In this document: positions 36,584-42,140 of the stretch, piece after piece | Layout of the letters: each line of letters begins with the position of its first letter | Numbering within the stretch: the stretch's first letter is position 1 | Translations under genes and position numbers: made by a program | The notes under the pieces: generated by a model | Told to the model about the DNA's origin: nothing | Database searches by the model: none | The model's input: the letters and a program-made list of their open reading frames with translations, nothing else | Assembly (NCBI GenBank): GCA_017460955.1 | Contig: JAFTZY010000020.1 | Span: forward strand, 1 to 42,140 | Length of the DNA stretch: 42,140 bases | Origin: Oscillospiraceae bacterium | GTDB taxonomy: Bacteria > Bacillota > Clostridia > Oscillospirales > Ruminococcaceae | Direction: 5' to 3'

Positions 36584-37399
36584 ATGAAAGTAAGGAAAAT
36601 TGTTGCCGCACTGGCAGCCGTCTCCATGCTGGCAGCAGTTTCGGCCCAGGCTGTATCTGCAGCAGGTGAGACCGTAACCATCAAGGGCGCACAGGTGAGC
36701 GCCGCCGCAGGGGAAGCTTTCAGCCTGACGGTGGAGCTGTCCGACGTGCCCAGCACCGGTATCAATGCACTGGAGTTCAATCTGGCCTATGACACAAGCG
36801 TGGTTACAGTAACTGGCGTGACTGCCGGTCCCGTTGCAAGCAAGGGCGCTGACGATGTAGAGGGCTATGCAGATGCTCCCTCGTTCTATGCAAACTATGC
36901 AACGGCAGGTTCTATTGACGTGACCTATTCTACGGGTCTTGAGGACAGCAATTACTGGATCACGGAGAACGGTGTGTTCCTGACCGTGACCGGTACTGTC
37001 AATGCCGATGCACAGGCCGGCGATTCTACGGATTTCACCATTGGCGCGATCGGCCGCAATGTGAACGACGAGTCCAGCGATGTCAACACCGACATCATCG
37101 CAGCAGCCATCACCAGCACAGCAGTGACCACCTACGGCACCACTCCGGTAGCCGGCAAGGTGACCGTTGCAGGCGACTCCCCGGAGCTTGAGGTAACGCT
37201 GTGGGGCGACGCTGACGTGGACGGCGACTGCGACATCATTGACGTTATCTGCGTCAATAAGGACCAGCTCGGTTCCTACACCCTCGATGCACAGGGCATC
37301 AAGAATGCAGACGTTGACCAGAACGGCGTTATGGCATTCGCAGATGCAGTGAATATCATGAAGTCCCTCGTAGACCTCGTGACCCTGCCTGTTGCATAA
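36584..37399 (+). CDS. Adaptor scaffoldin: one cohesin and one dockerin (ScaC-like)
   Basis: The 271-residue secreted protein has a signal peptide (about 1-27; MLAAVSAQAVSA). One cohesin (about 28-200) follows, with VTIKGAQVSAAAGEAFSLTV, then INALEFNLAYDTSVVTVTGV and a closing GKVTVAG strand. The dockerin (from about 207) has WGDADVDGDCDIID and NADVDQNGVMAFADA and ends IMKSLVDLVTLPVA. This is the architecture of ScaC, the adaptor that widens the set of enzymes a scaffoldin can hold in R. flavefaciens. ATG 36584 follows GAAGGAGG; the frame open to 36473 contains no ribosome site. It is the first gene of the sca-like cluster. Confidence 0.88.
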   Translation: MKVRKIVAALAAVSMLAAVSAQAVSAAGETVTIKGAQVSAAAGEAFSLTVELSDVPSTGINALEFNLAYDTSVVTVTGVTAGPVASKGADDVEGYADAPSFYANYATAGSIDVTYSTGLEDSNYWITENGVFLTVTGTVNADAQAGDSTDFTIGAIGRNVNDESSDVNTDIIAAAITSTAVTTYGTTPVAGKVTVAGDSPELEVTLWGDADVDGDCDIIDVICVNKDQLGSYTLDAQGIKNADVDQNGVMAFADAVNIMKSLVDLVTLPVA

Positions 37400-37461
37400 G
37401 GGTACTACATCCATTTTTGCAGTGCAATGACATCTTATGCATTGACCTGATATCCCCTGCG

Positions 37462-37483
37462 CCGGGCGCTGACCTACGCCCGG
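37462..37483 (+). other. Intercistronic hairpin between the adaptor and ScaA-like genes
   Basis: CCGGGCG-CTGACCTA-CGCCCGG forms a 7-bp stem with no T run after it, so processing or 3'-end protection is more likely than termination. Confidence 0.5.
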
Positions 37484-37514
37484 AAAACCTATAACAGAAA
37501 GGAATTTATTAGTA

Positions 37515-39299
37515 ATGAAGAAGGTAATTTCTGCACTGACAGCTGCTGCTATGTGTGCAAGCATGACCGCAAGTGTCATGTCCGTAATCGCAGCGACCGA
37601 TGCTGCATCCGTCAGCATGTACCTCAAGCCTGCTACTGAGGTAGAGGGCGCAACCGTTACCGGCGATGCCGCAAGCGGCTACACCATCACCTTTGCTTCC
37701 GCAGAGGCAGCAAGAGGCGCACGTTTCGTCGTTGGTGACTATGTCAAGATGCCGACCGATGGTCATGATGTCATCCTCCTGGGCGGTATGGTACAGTCCA
37801 TGAGCGCTGATGTACAGATCCCGGCTACACTTGAGAACGGCGGCACCAGCCCGATCGAGCCCAAGGTAAGCTACTACACTGAGGACCAGTCCTTCACCTT
37901 CACCGACCTGTTCGGTGCTGAGCAGACTGTGACCACCAAGCTCTTCCCGCACGCTCTGTCCTACATCAAGCGCAACAAGCTGACCGGTACCGGTGCATTT
38001 GCAACAGCTCACAGTGCAAACTACGACAATACCTGGGATTATGACGGCTATGACCGTATGTCCTTCGTATACACCTACGGTTCCGACCAGAGCACCTATA
38101 CCGATTGGGATTACAAGGCAGGCGGCGCATTCCTGACCACCGAGTCCGATGTATATCCTTTCGCAGCATTCGAGGTCGTTCTCTCCGATTCCATCGCAGA
38201 GGGCGAGTATGAGATCAAGTCCCTCGACGGCTTCAAGCATCCGAATGCAAACTATAACACCAGACCCGACGGCACCAAGGCTGCTGCTCTGGTGACCCTG
38301 TCCGATCAGGAGATCGAGCTCGATGCAAGCCAGCTGTCCGGCCTGAAGATCGTTGTTGGCGACGTTCAGCCGGAAGAGACTGATGCTCCGACCGATGAAC
38401 CCGAGGTGGAGACCGATGCTCCCGAGGTGGAGACCAGCGCTCCGACTGAGGCTCCCGATCCGACCGAGCCCGCTACCTCCGCTCCTCAGCCCGAGGGCTT
38501 TGCACTCGGCCTGAACGACGTGAAGGTTGCCAAGGCCGGCGATGAGGCTGTTCTGGAAGTTATTGTCAACGATCCGGTTCCGTTCAACTCCTTCACAGCA
38601 AACCTGCTGATCGATGGCATGAGCGCAGCTGATTTCGCAGCCGCTAACGGCGGTATTCCGGTTGACGCAGAGATGGGCGAGGTTTATGAGAAGCTCACCT
38701 CCACCGCCTTCAATCCTGAGGTCGGTAAGTTTGCAGCAACCCTGCAGGCTGACGAGGATGTGACCGGTGCTACCGGCGACGTTCTGCTGACCATCTTCTT
38801 CGATACCACCGGCATGAAGGACGGTACTTACACGCTGAGCCTGGACGCCATCAAGATCGGTGACCAGAACAAGAACGAGTGGACCGAAGGCAACGGCCTG
38901 AGCACCTTCACCGGCACCCTGACCATCGGCGATGTAACGGATGAGCCGACTGAGGCAGAAGAACCGACCGATGCTCCCGAGCCGACCGATGCTCCGACCG
39001 ACGCTCCCGAGCCGACCGATGCACCCACTGAGGTGCTTGTAGGCGATTACATCTACGGTGACGTAAACAAGAACAAGACCGTTGAGCTCGTTGATATCGT
39101 AATGCTCAACAGATACCTGACCGGCGCAGATCAGGATCTGGATGATTATCAGGTAGTCGTAGCAAACTGCTCTCGTCCTGACGGCGAGTCCGATGAGGCT
39201 ACCACTAAGGATAACCTGTCCGGTGAGGACTCCCTGGCTATCCTGAGATACCTCATTGGCCTGGAAGAGAAGCTGTGGACTGCCACAACCCATCAGTAA
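37515..39299 (+). CDS. ScaA-like scaffoldin: N-terminal module, one recognised cohesin, C-terminal dockerin
   Basis: The 594-residue secreted protein has a signal peptide (about 1-27) and a beta-rich N-terminal module (about 30-280; GARFVVGDYVKMPTDGHDVI) that I cannot assign. An acidic TDAPTDEPE linker follows, then a cohesin (about 327-475; FALGLNDVKVAKAGDEAVLE, NSFTANLLIDG) and a second PTDAPEPTDA linker. The dockerin (from about 512) has YIYGDVNKNKTVELVDIVML and NLSGEDSLAILRYLIGLEE. That dockerin differs from those of the adaptor and the LRR proteins, as expected if it docks to a distinct class of cohesin on ScaB. AAAGGAA lies about 12 nt before ATG 37515. Confidence 0.88.
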   Translation: MKKVISALTAAAMCASMTASVMSVIAATDAASVSMYLKPATEVEGATVTGDAASGYTITFASAEAARGARFVVGDYVKMPTDGHDVILLGGMVQSMSADVQIPATLENGGTSPIEPKVSYYTEDQSFTFTDLFGAEQTVTTKLFPHALSYIKRNKLTGTGAFATAHSANYDNTWDYDGYDRMSFVYTYGSDQSTYTDWDYKAGGAFLTTESDVYPFAAFEVVLSDSIAEGEYEIKSLDGFKHPNANYNTRPDGTKAAALVTLSDQEIELDASQLSGLKIVVGDVQPEETDAPTDEPEVETDAPEVETSAPTEAPDPTEPATSAPQPEGFALGLNDVKVAKAGDEAVLEVIVNDPVPFNSFTANLLIDGMSAADFAAANGGIPVDAEMGEVYEKLTSTAFNPEVGKFAATLQADEDVTGATGDVLLTIFFDTTGMKDGTYTLSLDAIKIGDQNKNEWTEGNGLSTFTGTLTIGDVTDEPTEAEEPTDAPEPTDAPTDAPEPTDAPTEVLVGDYIYGDVNKNKTVELVDIVMLNRYLTGADQDLDDYQVVVANCSRPDGESDEATTKDNLSGEDSLAILRYLIGLEEKLWTATTHQ

Positions 39300-39321
39300 G
39301 GGATAATCAAAACTTCAAGCT

Positions 39322-39350
39322 GTGTTCAGCCGGCCCGTCCGGCTGGACAT
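39322..39350 (+). other. Intercistronic hairpin between the ScaA-like and ScaB-like genes
   Basis: TGTTCAGCCGG-CCCGT-CCGGCTGGACA forms an 11-bp stem with one G-T pair. No T run follows directly. Confidence 0.5.
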
Positions 39351-39397
39351 GGTTTTGAAACCTTGAAAACTCAATACGCAGAAAGGAAATACGCACG

Positions 39398-42140
39398 ATG
39401 AAGAGATTAATTTCTGGCTTGACTGCATTCTGCATGTGCGCTTCCATGGTTGTGGGTACTCTCCCGGCTTCTGCATTGAACACCGGCTCGACCGAGGAAA
39501 ACGTGATCACTGCCGGCACGCCTTCACTGGGTGTGAAGGATGTAGCTGTTGCTTCCGGTGAGGAGGCAGCGATCGAGGTCACGATCTCCGATGCGGTGCC
39601 GCTCAACTCCTTCACGCTCAATCTTCTGATCGACGGGGAGAATGTTGACACCTTCACCGCTGCCAACGGCGGTACGGGCGCAGATGCAGAAGTGGGTCCT
39701 GTTTATGAGAAGCTGACAAGCACGGCGTTCAATCCGGAGGCAGGTAAGTTTGCAGCAACCCTGCAGGCAGATGAGGATGTGACCGGCTCCGACGGTGATA
39801 CGCTGCTGGTATTCTACCTCGACACCAAAGGGATCCAGGACGGCAAGTACACACTTTCTTTGGAAGGCGTCAAGCTGGGCGACAGTAGCCGCAATGAGTG
39901 GACTACGGAAGCAGGCACTCTGACCACCACCACAGGTATCCTGACGATCGGTGATGTTCCGGAGGATGCAACAACAGCCCCGACACCGACGCAGGCTCCG
40001 ACACAGGCCGCCACCCAGGCTGCGACCTCCGCTCCGACACCCGAGGGCTTTGCCGTCGGTCTGAAGGACGTGACCGTTGCAAAGTCCGGTGATGAGGCCA
40101 TTATCGAGGTCATTGTCAATGATCCGGTACCGTTCAATTCCTTCACACTGAATCTCCAGATCGACGGCAAGTCGCTCGATGCCTTTGGCGGCACCGGCAC
40201 GGATGCCGAGGTCGGCGAGGTTTACGAGAAGCTCTCGAACAGTGCCTTCAACCCGGCAGTAGGTAAGTTTGCTGCCAACTACCAGGCAGACGACGATGTG
40301 GCCGGTTCCACCGGTGACACGCTCCTGGTCATCTATTTTGACACCACCGGCGTACCGGACGGCGAATACGTCATGAGCCTTGACGGTGTCAAGATCGGTA
40401 ATTCCAACAGAGACGAGTGGACGGTAGGCAACGGCCTGAGCACCTTCACCGGCATCCTGAAGATCGGTGATACGGACACGCCCACCGAGGCTGAGGAGCC
40501 GACACAGGCACCGACAGTCGCTCCGAGCGGCATGTCCCTTGGTCTGAATGACGTGACTGTCAAGGCCGGCGAGGAAGCCGTGATCGAGTTCGCCATCAAG
40601 AATCCCGAGCCGCTCAATTCCTTCACCGCAACGCTGCTCATCGACGGCAAGTCCGTAGATGTATTCGGCGGTACCGGTACGGATGCCGAGGTAGGCACGG
40701 TTTACGAGAAGCTCTCGAACTCCGCTTTCAACCCCGCAGTCGGCAAGTTCGCAGCCAACTACCAGGCAGATGATGACGTAGCCGGCGCTGACGGCGACGT
40801 TCTGCTCAACTTCTACTTCGATACCACCGGTGTTCCTGCCGGCGAGTACACCATGAGCCTTGAGGGCGTCAAGATCGGTAACTCCAACAGAGATGAATGG
40901 ACCGTTGAGGCAGGCACCATGTCCACCTTCACCGGCATTCTGACCATCTTGGATGAGGAGCCGACCGATGAGCCCACCGAAGAGCCGACGGAAGCTCCCA
41001 CCGAGGAGCCGACGGATGAACCGACCGAGGCTCCCACTGAGGCTCCCACCGATGCACCGACTGAGGCTCCTACCGAGGCGCCCACGGATGCACCGACCGA
41101 GGAACCCTTCACGCATGTTACCCAGGATACCGACGCACAGTGGGTGATCGGTACCACAACTGTTGAGGCCGGCGAGGATGCTGTCATCAGCGTTTCCGTC
41201 AACGGCGACACTGACGGTCTGAACAGCTATATCGTAAGACTTGCACAGGATGCAGGCCCCGTCCTCAAGAGCGCAGAGCAGGCAACTGCTTATGCAGAGC
41301 TTGGCTTCGAGAAGAACACCGACAACCTGGTATTCGGTGGTACGAACTTCAGTACCAAGGAGAATGTAACAGGCGACGGCGATGTCATTACCCTGACCTT
41401 CTCGACTGACGACCTGGAGCCCGGCATCTACAATGTGACCTTCGTTGACGATACTGTCGAGATCTACAATGTGGAAATGGTACAGCTCGTACCCAAGACG
41501 CAGAACGGCTGGATCGAGATCGTAGCGCCCGAGACCACACCGGAGGAGACCGACGCTCCGACGGAAGCACCCACCGAGGCTGAGACCGAAGCTGAGACGG
41601 AGGATATCGTTGCTCCTGAATGGATCATCGGTACCGCAACCGTTGAGGCCGGCGAGGATGCCACCATCACCGTAGCCGTGACCGGCGATACCACCGGCCT
41701 GAACAGCTACATCGTCAAGCTTTCCCAGGATGCAGGCCCTGTCCTCAAGAGCGCAGAGCAGGCAACCGCATACGCCGAGCTGGGCTTCGAGAAGAACATG
41801 GAAGCACTGACCTTTGGCGGCACGAACTTCAGCACCAAGACCAATGTCACCGGTGAAGGCGATGTCATCACCCTGACCTTTGGTACGGACGATCTGGAGC
41901 CCGGCATCTACAATGTCGTCTTTGTTGACGATACCGTTGAGATCTACACTGTTGGCATGAATCAGGTCGTTCCGAACACTACCAACGGCTGGATCGAGAT
42001 CGTAGCACCCGAGACCACACCGGAGGAGACTGACGCTCCGACCGAGCCCGAGACCGACGCTCCGACTGAGCCCGAGACCGACGCTCCGACCGAGCCCGAG
42101 ACTGAGGCACCGACCGAGCCCGAGACTGAGGCACCGACCG
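39398..42140 (+). CDS. ScaB-like multi-cohesin scaffoldin, 5' part (runs off the window)
   Basis: The frame is open from ATG 39398 (AAAGGAAA upstream) to the window end: 914 codons without a stop. After a signal peptide (about 1-27) come three cohesins of one class (about 41-186, 217-363, 378-522; LGLNDVTV start, NSFTLNLLIDG, VYEKLSNSAFNPAVGKFAAN). These resemble the cohesin of the upstream ScaA-like protein. After a long PTDEPTEAP linker come two cohesins of another class (about 580-708 and 740-870; WIIGTATVEAGEDATITVAV, QDAGPVLKSAEQATAYAELG) that are nearly identical to each other. The last 130 bp encode a PTEPETDA linker, so more modules follow outside the window. Confidence 0.9.
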   Translation, partial: MKRLISGLTAFCMCASMVVGTLPASALNTGSTEENVITAGTPSLGVKDVAVASGEEAAIEVTISDAVPLNSFTLNLLIDGENVDTFTAANGGTGADAEVGPVYEKLTSTAFNPEAGKFAATLQADEDVTGSDGDTLLVFYLDTKGIQDGKYTLSLEGVKLGDSSRNEWTTEAGTLTTTTGILTIGDVPEDATTAPTPTQAPTQAATQAATSAPTPEGFAVGLKDVTVAKSGDEAIIEVIVNDPVPFNSFTLNLQIDGKSLDAFGGTGTDAEVGEVYEKLSNSAFNPAVGKFAANYQADDDVAGSTGDTLLVIYFDTTGVPDGEYVMSLDGVKIGNSNRDEWTVGNGLSTFTGILKIGDTDTPTEAEEPTQAPTVAPSGMSLGLNDVTVKAGEEAVIEFAIKNPEPLNSFTATLLIDGKSVDVFGGTGTDAEVGTVYEKLSNSAFNPAVGKFAANYQADDDVAGADGDVLLNFYFDTTGVPAGEYTMSLEGVKIGNSNRDEWTVEAGTMSTFTGILTILDEEPTDEPTEEPTEAPTEEPTDEPTEAPTEAPTDAPTEAPTEAPTDAPTEEPFTHVTQDTDAQWVIGTTTVEAGEDAVISVSVNGDTDGLNSYIVRLAQDAGPVLKSAEQATAYAELGFEKNTDNLVFGGTNFSTKENVTGDGDVITLTFSTDDLEPGIYNVTFVDDTVEIYNVEMVQLVPKTQNGWIEIVAPETTPEETDAPTEAPTEAETEAETEDIVAPEWIIGTATVEAGEDATITVAVTGDTTGLNSYIVKLSQDAGPVLKSAEQATAYAELGFEKNMEALTFGGTNFSTKTNVTGEGDVITLTFGTDDLEPGIYNVVFVDDTVEIYTVGMNQVVPNTTNGWIEIVAPETTPEETDAPTEPETDAPTEPETDAPTEPETEAPTEPETEAPT
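40955..41110 (+). repeat. Thr-Pro-Glu linker repeats inside the ScaB-like gene
   Basis: Tandem 12-15 bp units encode PTEEPTEAPTDAP. A similar array (PTEPETDA) runs from about 42030 to the window end. Confidence 0.75.

Noticed and set aside
1-42140. tRNA, rRNA, insertion sequence or phage genes
   Set aside because: Reading both strands I saw no cloverleaf-like sequence with T-loop GTTCGAATC motif, no transposase or integrase, and no phage structural gene. A tRNAscan/Rfam run would settle small RNA genes I may have missed.

Overview
The window comes from a Gram-positive, GC-rich cellulosome-forming clostridium, most likely a Ruminococcus of the R. flavefaciens / R. champanellensis type. The evidence is a run of scaffoldin genes at the right end in the order adaptor scaffoldin (one cohesin plus dockerin), ScaA-like, ScaB-like. 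This is the order of scaC-scaA-scaB in the R. flavefaciens sca cluster. Dockerin-tagged secreted proteins, an [FeFe]-hydrogenase maturase (hydG), GTP-type PEP carboxykinase and a GerA-type germinant receptor also fit an anaerobic, spore-related Firmicute. No tRNA, rRNA, CRISPR array, insertion sequence or prophage was seen.

Layout. 1-1.9 kb: gap and a TspO family protein. 1.95-4.85 kb (minus): a small surface-anchoring locus (acyl carrier protein; secreted Asp-Ser repeat protein; sortase; four-helix membrane protein). 5.2-8.1 kb (minus): a LacI-like-sensor GGDEF protein followed by a YiiX-type amidase and a HExxH membrane protein. 8.4-11.25 kb: feoA-feoB behind a DtxR-like operator. 11.5-14.1 kb: hydG behind a structured leader ending in a terminator, then an HD-domain protein. 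14.1-17.6 kb: DUF2798 membrane protein, a dockerin protein, a YafQ-type toxin-antitoxin pair whose toxin needs a -1 frameshift, and a DUF421-DUF4363 pair behind a sigma-G-like promoter. 17.6-31.4 kb: four secreted BspA-type leucine-rich-repeat proteins, three with dockerins and one a deletion remnant, interspersed with pckG, dus and a zinc-ribbon/Sel1 protein. 31.4-34.7 kb: germinant receptor genes gerAA and a gerAB-gerAC fusion behind a sigma-G-like promoter. 34.9-36.1 kb: a CapA-like lipoprotein. 36.6 kb to the end: the scaffoldin cluster, cut off inside the ScaB-like gene.

How it fits together. The scaffoldins give cohesin docking sites on the cell surface. The dockerin proteins in the middle of the window are candidate clients, and most are LRR proteins rather than recognisable glycoside hydrolases. 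At least four dockerin subtypes are present, so different docking levels are likely. One subtype is shared by the adaptor scaffoldin, by a small secreted protein and, as a 13-residue vestige, by a truncated LRR gene. The most unusual signals are an LRR protein that carries three cohesin-like modules and a dockerin, with a T16 tract inside its promoter spacer; the hydG leader; the slippery heptamer in the toxin gene; the acidic insertion in FeoB; and the GerAB-GerAC fusion.

Most sigma-A promoters can be read directly: 17-bp spacing, an extended -10 (TGn before the hexamer) and frequently TTGCAA or TTGCAT as -35.
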